A DNA stretch of 64,000 nt. Origin: Aphis gossypii. Lineage: Eukaryota > Arthropoda > Insecta > Hemiptera > Aphididae. Made by a program: the position numbers and the translations under genes. Below are positions 1 through 12,588 of this stretch, piece after piece. The notes below the pieces were generated by a model. It was not told the DNA's origin, searched no databases, and saw only the letters and a list, made by a program, of their open reading frames with translations. How positions within the stretch are numbered: the first letter of the stretch is position 1; each line of letters starts with the position of its first letter. Where the stretch lies: NCBI RefSeq assembly GCF_020184175.1, contig NW_026083085.1, positions 1-64,000 of the forward strand. The letters are read 5' to 3'.

Positions 1-696
1 ATCAATTTAAGGGTTGAAAGTATATGAATCTTTCAATTGCCTTCATTGGGTTTAACAGTGCAAACATTTTTATTAGTTGATATCGTTGATGTACTGTGAA
101 CTATGAATCTTATAAACAATTTGTCATTACTCAATGTGCTGTGTGATACAAAATTCTTACAAAATTCTGTATCTATTGAACTTAGAATTTAAGAAATGTA
201 TTAATCCACTGTTATTTTTATAAAATATAAAAAAAAATCCTTTATTTAATGGTTTAATTTGAATTATTAGTATTGTAAATAGTCCATAGTAATCTGGTCA
301 AATTTATTTGGAATACCACTGTACTAAAGTCTACCAGTTGAGAAACTAATAACAATTTGTATTATAAAACACTGAGTATAACATCAGCTGAGCTTGGTTA
401 CACTATAATACGCATATTTGATGATAAAATTCAGCCATTAGTAATATCTAAACAATAAACAAAATACACAATTATAAGTAAATATTAAGTAATTTAATGT
501 GATAGGTACTTATTAAACTTACATAGAATCATATTAATTTAAAACGATTACAATTAATACATGGTTAATTCATAATAGAAATAAAATTTTAAAAACCGTA
601 ATCAACCAACAACGTCAACATACGGAATGTAAACAAAACATAAAATATCACAGATATAGATAAAGTTTATTATCTATACCAGCAGCTTCAGCTGTG

Positions 697-728
697 CAAG
701 GTTTATGGATTATAATCTATAAACCTTG
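697..728. repeat. Short inverted repeat (hairpin)
   Basis: Arms CAAGGTTTATGG and CTATAAACCTTG are inverted complements with one mismatch around an 8-base AT spacer. Possibly the core of a degraded MITE. Confidence 0.5.
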
Positions 729-770
729 GCTGTGTACAATATTATATGTGATTATATGGTATATCAGGTA

Positions 771-810
771 TATCTATGATAATATAAGGTATTATGAATT
801 ATCATAGATA
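771..810. repeat. Perfect 13-bp inverted repeat
   Basis: TATCTATGATAAT at 771-783 is the exact inverted complement of 798-810, separated by 14 bases. It sits directly after the 697-728 hairpin, so the two may be one fold-back structure. Confidence 0.5.
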
Positions 811-2367
811 TTATCTATGTGAATTATGATAACTACCTACATGCAATGTTTTTGGAAAAGTTGATTAACCATGCCAAATGCAAATGTGTCCTAATTGAAA
901 AATAAAATATTTGTTTCAAAATAAAATATATGACAATATTTAAATATAATATATTCTAGACTGATAAATCATCTCCGTTCAGAATCGTTTTTCGTATACA
1001 ATGATACCTATCATTGCATTCAAATTTAACCTACCCTAGTCCGAGGTCCACCCCACCCCCTAATGTACAGCACAGCGGTACCCACTTGCCGACTTTTTTA
1101 GTAACAAATCTCTAGTTTTTATATATGAATAATTATTCAATCTTATTCTTCCATCAGGTGATATTATTAAAGGTCGACCTCGTAGACGAATAATTTCAGA
1201 TTTTACGTGAGTCTGTGATATAGCTGCAGAAATGAGTATTAAATCTGTACGTTGATAGTTGCTGAATTCAAAATCAATTATAATTATTTTATTTTTTGTT
1301 TTTTGCCTATAATTAAACAACATCAATTAATAGTATCATAGTGACATAGTATTATTTTTATCAATGCTACTAAAATATATTTTAATAAAAATAAAATACT
1401 GATTTCATATTTTTTTATTTTGTATACAATTTAGATTATTGAATGTACTTTATATTTCATTAATTTTTTTTTTTTTATTTTTGCGTAGTATGAATTTATT
1501 TGATATTAAATATTTCATTATTCATCTGATTTTTATTTCACTGAAATTTTGTAAAATATTAAAACATATTTTTTTATAATCAATAATATAAATATTTTAT
1601 AGACATATAACTTATTATTTTTTAAAAAATATATAAAAAAATAAAAACGATCATATCTTTTATATTTATTCACTAAGACTAGCAGATTCACCAACAGCTT
1701 AATTAATCTATAATAATATAAACAATATTCAAATAAAATAATAATTTTCAACTTTGATTTTATATCATATATTTTTAATCTGATCGTGTTTTACTATGCC
1801 ATACTTAAATAAGTCATATTTATTAACTTTTATTATATATTAAATATTGAATTTGAATTCAACCAATTTTATTTTTTTATATTTTATTCATTTTATTTAT
1901 ATTTTCATATTATACGTATGTATTAATTTATATTTTAAATATTTCATTATTCATCTGATTTTTTTATTTCACTGACATTTTGTAAATTATTAAAACATAT
2001 TTATTTATAATTAATTATATTTGTATTTTATCTTACTTATTGTTTTGCTGCATAGTTTGATGAATACCTCGGTCCATGTTGTTGCGTTGAATAAGTAGGT
2101 TTTAGTTTATCAATTAAAAATGAATTAAGAATCAAACTGTTTCTTCAAATTAATATTGTATTTAATTTAGATTAATTATTAATAAAACTTAACTAATATC
2201 AAAAACCCCGCTTGATGATAGTGTTGTAATAGTCAGCGACTTATACAAGTACTGAAAGGCTGAGGATAATAGACTATAACCAACTCAAGAGCACTTTGTA
2301 AATGATTATTAGTCTATAAATATTGAATGATAATGGACCAGATTTATAGTCTGATCCAATGGTGTAA

Positions 2368-2378
2368 CTGCAACAACT
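2368..2378 (+). repeat. Left candidate terminal/subterminal motif CTGCAACAACT
   Basis: CTGCAACAACT here is matched in inverse orientation by AGTTGTTGCAG at 6783-6793; both are followed (reading inward) by nn-AAATA. A 14-bp direct match CAATAACGCAATAA also occurs at 2441-2454 and 6541-6554. These bracket the transposase-like gene at 3029-6266 and are candidate element ends or transposase-binding repeats. No target duplication was found, so exact borders remain open. Confidence 0.35.
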
Positions 2379-3028
2379 CGAAATATTGCTAAGGCGAACT
2401 GATACATTTTTGGATTCATCTTTTAACATGCTTTTCAAATCAATAACGCAATAAAATATCAAAAAATTATTCCGTCCGTGAAGTCACTTGATTCGTTATG
2501 GAGTTATTGTAATTTCCCTTTTATAACAGTTCAAAACTGTACCAAATAAACTTAGTTCAGTATTGAACTGATACTATAACTTATAAATAGAAATAAGTCG
2601 AGTTGTTACAGATTGAATTATATTTATAATTATTTTAATTGCATCATGTTGACTTGTTGCAGTGTTGCACTATTAAGTATTAACCTTAAATAATATTGGG
2701 AATTATTCTATTTTTAAATGCTTTACTTCATAATATTGGTGGCGACCAGCACGATTTACGATTATAATGATAATTTATAATATTATTATCTTTTTAAATC
2801 GTGGAAACTTGCAATAACCAATAATGATAATATTATTATTATGCTATACGAAATCCAATGATAAAAATTGATGTCAAATGATTTCGGACGACCATTCTAC
2901 TATACTAGTTGTACCGCAGACCTCATCTCTTCACAGTTCACGTCGTTTTTATATTTTTATAGTTAACGTTGTCGTAGTTACTGTGCTATACTGTTATTAA
3001 ATATTAAAACATTGTTTCAAACACCAAA

Positions 3029-6000
3029 ATGCACCATTTATCGAAAGTGCAAAGTAAAAGAGCTAAATACATAGCTGATTTTTCACAGTCAAAACAAAAT
3101 GTTTATGTTGATACAAAAAAAGTAAGTTTCTTATATTTATAATGTTTTTTGTAATTTATAATTTGCAATGAACAAATATGTTACTATTAATACTACTTTG
3201 ATTTTTTTTAATTAGGCTGTACCATTAAAAATTAATGATAATTGTGATTAAAGAAAAGCATACAACAACATACCACACTTAAATTTAAATCATAATAATA
3301 TTAATAATGTACAAGAAAAAGATCATCTAGTAAAAGAGTGGTTGAAAACTTTAAAGCCAAGTAGTACAATAAGTTCAACAAGCTTACAAGAGAAAAGCTC
3401 AGATGATTTGGCTGATTATAGTACAGGTATATTTTAATAAATCGTTCAATATTTATACTGTTTTACTCATTAATTTATAACTAAAAATCCATTCCTATTT
3501 GTTTTTGTTATAGATTTGATTAAAACAAATGCATATTTCTATGTCTAATCTTGACATTATAAGTACAGATAAAACACATATTGATTACATTTTACCTGAA
3601 GACCAAAATAACACAGAAGAATGGTTAAAGTTGCAACCTACTAATAAGCCACTTAGTCCATGCATTACCTTATTGGAGCAAAACGCAGATAACTTATGTA
3701 AGTATAATATGATTAAATGTTGTTATCTAAAGTATAATAACTTTTCCTTTTATTCTGAAGTATTATTTAACTCAAATTATTATTATTGTTATAATTATTA
3801 TTTATTTTACAATATTATTATGTATTATTTTTATTTAGATTTTGGAGACACTATCGAACAAGAATGGTTAGAATTACTTCCTATGCAGCCATGTAGTCTT
3901 CTCAACTCAAATAAAGATAAACAAATAGAACATTTAAATGAGTGTGATATGGGTATGTTTCATTTTTTATTATTAATAACATAGCAGGTTGCCAATAAAG
4001 TTTAAAATTTAAATTAGTTTTAAGAGTCACTTCTTTTCTTAATTTATTGCTGCGTCTCATACAAATTGTAACTAGTAATTTAAATATTGGTCAGGTTTTT
4101 AAATCTTATAACTAACAAGGACCACTAAAACTTTGTTCTCATGAGTGAAATTAATAAAACATTAACATTATTAGAAAATTATGAATTTTAAGAATTAGGT
4201 ACATTTTTTTATTTTTAATTTTAAGAAAAATATATTTTTAAAAAGCAACAATGTCAAAAACAAACAATACATATCCATCCTGTATATCCATACCAATATA
4301 TAGTTGAGTAATAAATAACTATTACTGAAAAAAAATTTAACTTTTCTTGACTTTCAAAATATTTGTTATACACCTGATTTAATATTATTATTTTATAATT
4401 TTAATTTTTCCAATTGAAGGTTCATCAAGTTTTGATTATGATGACACAGACAACACCTATGTACCAGTCGATGCAACAAATTATATTAATACAGAAATTA
4501 GTAATGAAAATACAAAAGAAAAGACGAGGAAAAGACTAAAGAATGAAGCAATGTGGAAGAAAAATATAACTAAAAAATTAAAAAATGAAGGAAAAAAGTA
4601 CACAAGTTCAAAAAGTAACAAAGAAGTTGCAGAAAAAAAATGGGAACTGTATGCAGTGACAAGTGTAGACTTAAGTGCTCAAAAATACTAACTGATATTC
4701 AACGTGCCAACATTTTTCGGAGATATTGGTCACTTGGAAATTTAAACAGTCAACGGGAATTTATATTGAGGCATATTTCTCAAATTGATCTCAAATATAG
4801 ATCTCGTTTAACAAGTAATAGATCACTCAATTATAAATATAGTTTTTCTGCAGACAATGAAGATGTTAGAGTATGCAAGACTATGTTTATGTCTACATTA
4901 GCAATATCAAGTAGAATGATTTTTACCACAATATATAAAAATAATGATGGAATATTAGAACAAGATAAACGCGGGAGACATGGCAATTATGGTAATGCAG
5001 TTAATGCAGAAATTAAAAATGGTATGAGATTGCACATAAAATCCTTCCCAACTACACCATCTCATTACTGTCGGGCCAATTCATCCAAACAATTTATTGA
5101 TGGAAGTTTGAACATTGCCTTGATGTATAGACCTTATGTTGAAAAGTGTAAATCAGAAAATAACAGCTATGGAAAACAAAGTTATTATACTACAATTTTC
5201 AACCAAGAATTCAACATATCTTTTCACAGACCAAAAAAAGATTTATGTATGACCTGCGAGTCATATAAGAACGCAAATGATGATGATAAAGTAGTTGAAG
5301 AAGACAAATATAGGAAACATCAAGAAGAAAAAACTCTAAGCAGGAAAGAAAAAGATGCAGATATCTTACTTGATGACAATGTGGTTGCATGTTGTTTTGA
5401 TTTGCAAGCTGTACTGATTTCGCCTCGTGGAGAAGTATCACAGTTTTATTACAAGAGGAGGCTTGCAAGTTATAACTTCACAGTATTCAAAAATAAAAGT
5501 AAGGAGGGAATATGTTATTTTTGGAATGAAACAATAGGGAAAAGAGGTTCTAACGAAATAGGATCATGTTTACTGTTATTTCTTCAAAATCAAGAAAATG
5601 AAAATAAAGATATAATATTTTATGCAGACAACTGTGGTGGGTAAAACAAAAACAAATATGTAATTTCCATGCTTGTATATTGTGTCAAGAAACTAAATAT
5701 TAGATCAGTGACTTTAAAATTTTTAATTGTTGGTCATACACAGAACGAAGGTGACTCCATGAATGCACGGATAGAAGGAGAGGCAAAGCGAATACTCCAA
5801 AGTAGCCCAATTTATGAACCTTCACAGTGGGTATCTGTAATTAAATCTGCCAAGAAGAATGGCAAACCGTATACTGTTTATGAGGTTCAAAAGATCAATT
5901 TTTTGATCTAAAAAAATTGTCATCAGATATTGGTAATAATTATAAATTAAATCAGGATGGAGAAAATGTATTATGGAATGAAATAAAAAAATGATAAAAA

Positions 6001-6266
6001 TTGAAAAGGACAATCCAACATTACTAAAATACAAAACCAGTTACAAAGATAACGATTTCAAAATAATTGACATAAGAAGAAAATGCAGAAAATCATTAGT
6101 TGATTTAAAATTATTTAACCTTAACTCTGACATTAAAATATCTCTTGAAAAAAAAAAAGATTTGGTATCATTATGTCATTCCAATGCGATCCCAAAGAAC
6201 CACTGGTCCTTCTATAAAACACTAGAAGCTGAAGCAATAAATACTGAAGCTGATGAAAGTGATTAA
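3029..6266 (+). pseudogene. Decayed spliced gene, arthropod transposase-like family (SHYCR / DNCGG motifs)
   Basis: Inferred exons: 3029-3121, 3216-3426, 3514-3697, 3839-3952 and 4420-6266, with GTAAGT/GTATGT donors and AG acceptors. The last exon carries the family core: a Cys cluster (CSDKCRLKC, near 4655), TPSHYCR (near 5060), PKKDLCMTC (near 5230), CFDLQAVL (near 5395), YADNCGG (near 5620) and GHTQNEGDSMNARIE (near 5735). From memory these resemble DUF7869-type proteins with an RNase-H-like DDE core; the name is not verified. Damage: TAA at 3249-3251, a frame break around 3514-3529, a frameshift in the A-run at about 4630, TAA at 5642-5644 exactly where the motif expects Gln (DNCGG-Q-NKN), and frameshifts near 5908 and 5988. 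Probably a non-functional transposase copy. Confidence 0.7.
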
Positions 6267-6850
6267 CCAAACAGTTCAATTATAGAAGAATTGTTTAACA
6301 TATTTTTAACAAATATTAATTTACAGTGAAATACTTGTTTTTTTTTTATCTACCTATAAGTAATTTTGTTTTTTTTTTAATAATTTTTTTTAAGTTTTTA
6401 TTAAAATTGGTTATTACTTATTGATAATTGGTTATTGATAAAGTGTTAAAGTTTTTTAGTTTCAATAATGAAAAAAAATAATATTATTATTATTATAATA
6501 ATAATATATTTGTTGCATATTTGCTTTTAATAGTTCAGTTCAATAACGCAATAAGTCTAGCTATTGCATAAATGTTTGCGATATTTCAATTCAAAACTGC
6601 AATATGTAGTTAAATTTTGCTTGTTTTTTAATAATAATAAAAAAGCAAGGTAGCGTTCAAAACAGAACATTATGTCAATGATGCATACCAAATTTGGTCA
6701 TTTTATCTCAATTTTACAATATTAATTACATTTCAAGATTCCAAATATTTTCAAATTGCTCTCCTGGAAAACTAGTATTTATAGTTGTTGCAGTATTGAA
6801 CTGGGGCGTCGATATAATATGATCACGCCATATTACAACGCTACCACAGT
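6267..6850. other. 3' flank of the transposase-like gene with subterminal repeats
   Basis: AT-rich, no ORF. It contains several variants of a CAGTTCAAnAnnGCAA motif: 6536-6555 and about 6588 on the plus strand and about 6804-6785 on the minus strand, echoing copies near 2535 and 2655. Likely the right end of the element that carried the 3029-6266 gene. Confidence 0.35.
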
Positions 6851-6909
6851 TATTTTATAGATTAGGTAAAACTATGATCACACCATATGATACCACAACC
6901 TTACAAATC

Positions 6910-7391
6910 TGTATATAAGTGATCAGTAGACATTGATTATAGTTAGTGTTAAATCTCAACATTGTCTATAAATTTTATGTTTCGTCGTTTCATACCGTAA
7001 TATATCCGTTTGATACAAGTCGATAACAAACCAAGTAACACAATTTGATCAGGTAAATGTTTTTTAAACAATCTGTTATATTAAAAATTAAACTTATACT
7101 GATTATCATTTTTATTTAAGGTATATTTAAAAATATATAAATATATAAAATAATATGTCGTACTATACTAATTATGTATCTGCAGGCGAAAGCTCTTCAA
7201 ATGATGATGTAAGTACCTATACCTATTTGTTTATGTATGTATGTGTATGATATTAATAAATTATTATTAAATAATAGAATGAAAGTAGTATGCTATCAAC
7301 ACTATCATCTTCTTTAAAACCGGTAAAAATGCAGAATAAAAAAAGAAAAAATGATACTGAACCAAAAGTTAAAATGTCTAAGGCTGGAAAG
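6910..7391 (+). CDS. Start of an unknown spliced gene (two short coding exons), interrupted downstream by Harbinger
   Basis: A TATATAAG box at about 6912 is followed by an ATCAGT initiator-like stretch. A probable non-coding exon ends at a GATCAG|GTAAAT donor near 7051. Coding exon 7155-7208 starts MSYYTNYVSAGESSS and ends at GAT|GTAAGT in phase 0; exon 7278-7391 follows an ATAATAG acceptor and ends AAG|GTAATA, also phase 0. The encoded 56 residues are Ser- and Lys-rich and match no family I recognise. The next exon should lie right of the Harbinger insertion (beyond 12885), but I could not identify it. It could be a host gene or the 5' end of another TE gene. Confidence 0.35.
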
Positions 7392-7433
7392 GTAATAATT
7401 TGTATTGTATAATGTATTATTTTTTTAAATAAT

Positions 7434-7453
7434 ACACACACACACACACACAC
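7434..7453 (+). repeat. (CA)n microsatellite
   Basis: About ten uninterrupted CA units followed by CGCGCGG; just upstream of the Harbinger left end. Confidence 0.9.
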
Positions 7454-7930
7454 GCGCGGAGCGTATTATATGGGATCCATAAAAAAAAGGCTACGTTATT
7501 AGATCCGACCTTAAACATTATATATTAATTGGACTAATGCCGGTATGCATAGTCCTGATATTATGGGCAACATAATATAGCTTATGTGTTACATAACAAT
7601 GTAACTCATAAATTATTTATGTCATACATAAGGAACTTATGAGATGCCTAAATTTTATTCTTGCACAGTCAATATTTATGTGTTTCATTGTAATGGGAAG
7701 TTTTATAAAAACAAAAATCGTTTTTAGATATGTCGATATGTTCATACCAGTGTTATCAGTAAACATTATACTGATAATAACAAAAACAAAAGTGTATGTA
7801 CTCTACCTAGGTACTAACTACACTATTACAAATTTTTAAATCGTGGTCTTTTCATCTTTTGGCTTTTGAGTTTTGACTTTTGGTGTTAAGTACTTAAGTG
7901 TTGACGTGTGAAAGGGACAATCGTGTTATT

Positions 7931-10795
7931 ATGTCGGATGATAAAATGAAACGCTTACGTGCTCCTAATATAACCGAGGAAGAGAAAGCCATTATCCTAT
8001 ATTGTATTTCTAAAGAAAAACATATAGTTGAGTGTAAAAAAACTGATAAATTCAATAATAAAGAAAAAAATGATGCGTGGGAAAGAATTACTTTGAGTTT
8101 TAATTCAAACCAAAGTGTAAATAAGGTAAGTACCTTACTGACTACTGACAAATATGATTGTATAGTTTTAACTTTTATAAGCCATTATTGTTTAATTTTT
8201 AAAATAGAGAGATACTAAATGTTTACGTCGGTTTTGGGAAGGTGAAAAGAGTAAAAGTAGGCAAGGGTTTGTAATTGAAAGGCAAGCACGTATGTTGACT
8301 GGCGGTGGCCCTGAAACGACTTCATACTTAGACATCACCCCTGAAGTTAATGAAATAATTCAACCACGCATAGATCCCCAAATTGTTGAGATCCAAAATA
8401 TTTATGATGGTGATGGAATTGATTTCACAACTGAAAAACTATCCACATTGAATGATTCAGTTGTTTATTTATCAGAAAGTCATATAAATGATAATCCAGG
8501 TGAGTAAGTATGTAGTTAATAAAGCTGGGCATTTAAATAAATTTTAGCCATTTAGTAAGTTTCAATAAATTTACTAAATTCAGTTACTTAGTTAAGTACA
8601 AATTCAAAAATCGAGAAAAGTGAAGGTTTAGGACAAAGGTGGCCGATCCCAAATAGTTGAAGGAAAGCGAAGGCGAAGAAGAAGACTGCTTACTGGTTTT
8701 TTAACTTTTAACTAATACTACTTCTCAGTTTTAATAATTTACATGCATTTTTGTTTTAAATTAATGAATTAATTTTTTTGTTAATTTATAATTTATGATT
8801 ATTTTTATGTGTTAGTAGGTACAAGCACTGAAACAAATTTTAGTTCATACAGAGTAGTGAATTCTGATCAAAATATAAATAGTGACAACTTTTATAAAGA
8901 AACAGATCAAATTCTCCAATCCTCTAGTCCTCGTCCTCATACATCTATTGTTGAAAATGATCCTTTATATAATGGTATATTTACAACTTATATTCCTATC
9001 CTAATTATATTATAAAGTTGACCAGACATCTTAGTTTATAAAGATTTTTTGAGTTTTTAAAACTACATTTTAATTTAGTTTAGCATTTTTTTGTCCAACA
9101 TTTACATTTACAATAAGTTAATTAATTAGTTAATATAATTAGTTAATTTATTTATTAGTTTCAATAAATTTACTAAATTCAGTTACTTAGTTAAGTACAA
9201 ATTCAAAAATCGAGAAAAGTGAAGGTTTAGGTCAAAGGTGGCCGATCCCAAATAGTTGAAGGAAAGCGAAGGCGAAGAAGAAGACTGCTTACTGGTTTTT
9301 TAACTTTTAACTAATACTACTTCTCAGTTTTAATAATTTACATGCATTTTTGTTTTAAATTAATGAATTAATTTTTTTGTTAATTTATAATTTATGATTA
9401 TTTTTATGTGTTAGTAGGTACAAGCACTGAAACAATTTTAGTTCATACAGAGTAGTGAATTCTGATCAAAATATAAATAGTGACAACTTTTATAAAGAAA
9501 CTGATCAAATTCTCCAATCCTATAGTCCTCGTCCTCATACATCTATTGTTGAAAATGATCCTTTATATAATGGTATATTTACAACTTATATTCCTATCCT
9601 AATTATATTATAAAGTTGACCAGACATCTTAGTTTATAAAGATTTTTTGAGTTTTTAAAAATACATTTTAATTTAGTTTAGCATTTTTTTGTCCAACATT
9701 TACATTTACAATAAGTTAATTAATTAGTTTAATTTTAGTCATTATTTACTAATAAGTAATAACTAATAAAGTACTTAATACTTAAATAAAAAAAAAGTTT
9801 TATTATAAATGTTATTTATCTGTGCATTTTTTTAACATAATATAATTTCATTTTACATTATTTAAAATATAAATTTTTAAACTAGTTTATAGTTAATTTT
9901 ATGAAAATTTTTTTACCATATAAAACTACAAAAGAAACTGGAAAATTTTTTACTTGCAAACTTTTTATATATCTATTGTAAATTGTAATCAAATTTCAAA
10001 TAATTATAATATCACTTATGTGTGTTTACCTAGTCTGACTAGACTTCAATATTTCCTTAAAAATTAGTATGTCTGGTCACTTTGTGATTCTATCTATTTT
10101 TTCTTTTTAGTTCCTTTAACATCCAATGTACCTAAAACTAAAAAATCTGTAAAGATGATGGTAAGTGACGAAGCCAGTTTAAGTATTAAAAAACTAAAGT
10201 CGAGTTACGAAAGTGATACAACGTTGAACAAGTTACAGGTATGTTAATTATATTAGGTAAAATCAAAAGTATCTCAGTATTTCTAGGATAGAAGTAAGTA
10301 TTTGATGCACTAAAAATGTCAGCATAAATCGCTGATTATGAAGTGTTTATAATATTAAAATTATAAATTTGTTATAAATGAAATTAAACACTATTGTAAT
10401 TATTTGTATCAATATATTGAATAGGCGTCATGTTTTTAGTACTCACGTCATTAATTTTTTTTTTAAGATTTAACATTCAATTTATTGAAATAACATAATT
10501 ATTTAATTTTTTATTTGACATGTTTATTATTATAATATTTCATTTTTATTTTATTATCTAGTATTTTCAATTCATAATATAATAAATTAGGTAAATAAAA
10601 TGATCCATTACAACTATATAATTTTTTTTTGTGTATTCATAGATTGATTCAGTTAATTTTTATTTTCAGATTGATTATCAAAAAATTTTAATTGAAAATT
10701 TATTAGCTAAGAGGCAGGAAGAACACGAGCTGTACAAGTTAAAAAAAGAAAAGCTTTTATTAAAAATTAATAAATTAAAAAAATCAAATGACTAA
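7931..10795 (+). CDS. Harbinger MYB/SANT-like DNA-binding protein, five exons
   Basis: Exons 7931-8125, 8208-8499, 8819-8974, 10111-10238 and 10670-10795 have consistent phases (0, 1, 1, 0) and total 897 nt, giving 298 residues with a terminal TAA. The first 90 residues (ITEEEKAIILYC...DAWERITLSFN...CLRRFWEG) fit the Zeste/MSANTD-type Myb/SANT-like fold, which in Harbinger elements binds the element ends and helps bring in the transposase. The middle is acidic and Ser/Thr-rich; the last exon is a Lys/Glu/Leu-rich coiled coil (LLAKRQEEHELYKLKKEKL). The start is the first ATG of the open frame. Exon 3 and surrounding intron are tandemly duplicated (see 8559-9729); only the first copy keeps frame. 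Confidence 0.8.
8559..9729 (+). repeat. Recent tandem duplication of about 599 bp including exon 3 of the MYB/SANT-like gene
   Basis: 8559-9131 recurs at 9158-9729 with only a handful of changes (for example AGGACAAAGG versus AGGTCAAAGG, and CCTCTAG versus CCTATAG). The duplicated exon is symmetrical (phase 1 on both sides), so including or skipping it would keep frame. In the right copy one A is lost (GAAACAAATTT became GAAACAATTT), which shifts the frame of that exon copy. Confidence 0.9.
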
Positions 10796-11042
10796 TCATA
10801 AAAATTAGTTATATAAATTATTATATTGATATAGGTATAAATAGGTATAATACTATCTTATATTTTATTCTAATTTGTAATTTCAATTGTTACGTTATTT
10901 CAAATTTTAATTACTATTTTTATTACTATTTCAAATATTTATTCTTATAATATATTAATTATAGGTATATATTTTTTTTAAAAGAAAACATTTAATTAAA
11001 ACTTACATCACCTATTTTAAAACTATTTGAATTTAATATTAT

Positions 11043-12588
11043 TTAAGAAAAGTGTCTGATAATGTATCCTCTCCTAGAAGCAGCGCCGATTATTTCTCCG
11101 TTGAGATTATTATCTCTAAAAGGATCATCAACTTCATCAACTTCTTCATTATTATTGTCTTCTATATTTAGTAATCTTAATTTTAAACTTATGTTGTATA
11201 AAACAGCACAAGCTACAATAATTGATACCGAAGTCAGTGTGGAGTTGGCTAGACCTCTCCTTAAGCAAGGAAATTTCCTTTTCCACACACCGAAAACCCG
11301 TTCTATAATATTCCTTGTTTTAATTTGTGCTTTGTTGTAGTTTTTTTCTGAATTGGTAATAGCATTTAGAAGTGGAGTGAAAAGATATGGTTTACAAGCA
11401 TAACCTACAAAGTATAAACTGTATAGTACGTATATTATAGGTCTACTGTCTACTACTCTACTGTATAAAAATAAATATACCATTATCTCCTAAAAGCAGT
11501 AAATTATTATTATTATGGGAAAAAAAAGTGCATGCACGACTTGCATTGAAGATAAAACTATCGTGATAACTTCCTGGCCATCGAGCCATCACATCATATA
11601 TTTCCATGTGAGGACCACAAACCACCTACATTTTTTTAGAAGACACTTATTCATTTTTGTAATCATTGGTTTTTTTAAATTTGAGAAATTTTTTATGTTA
11701 TTACTTGGACATTTAATGAAAACCATCCTTTTCTATTTCTAAAAACTTCCCCATTAGGACCTCCCGGGTTTTGTATCTTTATATGGGTACAGTCAATACA
11801 AGCACCAACTCCGGGCATTCCAGCGACATCGTAAAATTTCTGTTTCACAACATCCCACTCATTTTCTGTTTGAGGAAATTTTACGTAGTTTCTGGCTTTA
11901 GTAGCAATTTGGTGGGAAATTCTTTTAATAATTCTGGACACAGTACTTTGATGAATCCCTCTCAGATCACCACAGACAGCCTATAATGATATATTGATAC
12001 TACACAAATCTAAAAATAGCTACAGGATCTGGATGATCAATTTAAGTGTTTACACTCATTTTTAAGTTTTAACTTTTTTGAAATTTTTTTTAATATAATT
12101 TAAGGCAATTATAAAACATTTCTGAAAATATGCAGTTTTGAAACGAAATAAAATTACCTACTTGTATAAAAAAATAATTTTCAATAAAGTAAGAACTTTT
12201 CAAATAATGAGTGGAGACACTTAAATGGTTCATCCGGTAGATAGGAACTTTTTTTTTTAAATACAGTTAAATATTAATACAGTTTTTTTTAAAGGAAAAC
12301 TACCTGGAAATTTGACGTAGCATAGAAACGAAGTGTAGTCAATAATTGTAGAACAGTAGGAATAGGTAATCCACGTTTATTCCTGTAATTAATATTTACT
12401 AATTGCACCAAATGTTCAAGTACAATTCTTTTTGGAAAACGGTAACGTTTAAAAAATTGATCATCGCTGTATAATTCGAATGGGTCATCGACATTACGAA
12501 GATACCTTCTTGGTATATAATTATCATCATCGCCTATATCAATTTCAATATACTCCAAATAATTCACAAAATTTAATATATCATCCAT
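11043..12588 (-). CDS. Harbinger DDE transposase (HARBI1-like), four exons, open
   Basis: Minus-strand exons 12588-12304, 11980-11705, 11625-11481 and 11404-11043 total 1068 nt, 355 residues plus stop, with all junctions at GT...AG and frame kept. Motifs in order: N-terminal RYLRNVDDPFELYSDDQFFKRYRF; helix-turn-helix region GDLRGIHQSTVSRIIKRI; catalytic Asp in GVGACIDCTHIKI; MARWPGSYHDS; catalytic Asp in LLGDNGYACKPYL (codon split by the third intron); catalytic Glu in IIERVFGVWKRKFP. This is the complete DDE set of a nuclear PIF/Harbinger transposase, near the usual 350-400 residues. It acts with the SANT-like partner encoded on the other strand. An 8-T run at 11520-11527 was recounted and does not break the frame. 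Confidence 0.88.

Larger units (their letters stand above)
1..2880. other. AT-rich spacer, no gene recognised
   Basis: Very AT-rich sequence with many poly-T and poly-A runs. Short open frames at 1060-1326, 1533-1751 and 2274-2462 (all minus) show no recognisable motif and look like chance openings. Two hairpins lie at 697-728 and 771-810. From about 2360 onward, short repeats that recur around 6.5-6.8 kb begin and probably belong to the element carrying the gene at 3029-6266. Confidence 0.6.

Noticed and set aside
1060..1326. 88-residue minus-strand ORF
   Set aside because: No known motif, no splice context or neighbour; a short opening in AT-rich sequence.
11520..11530. Apparent homopolymer frameshift in Harbinger transposase exon 3
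   Set aside because: Recounting gives eight T on the coding strand and exon length 145 (phase 1), so the frame joins LLGDNG correctly and the gene is open.
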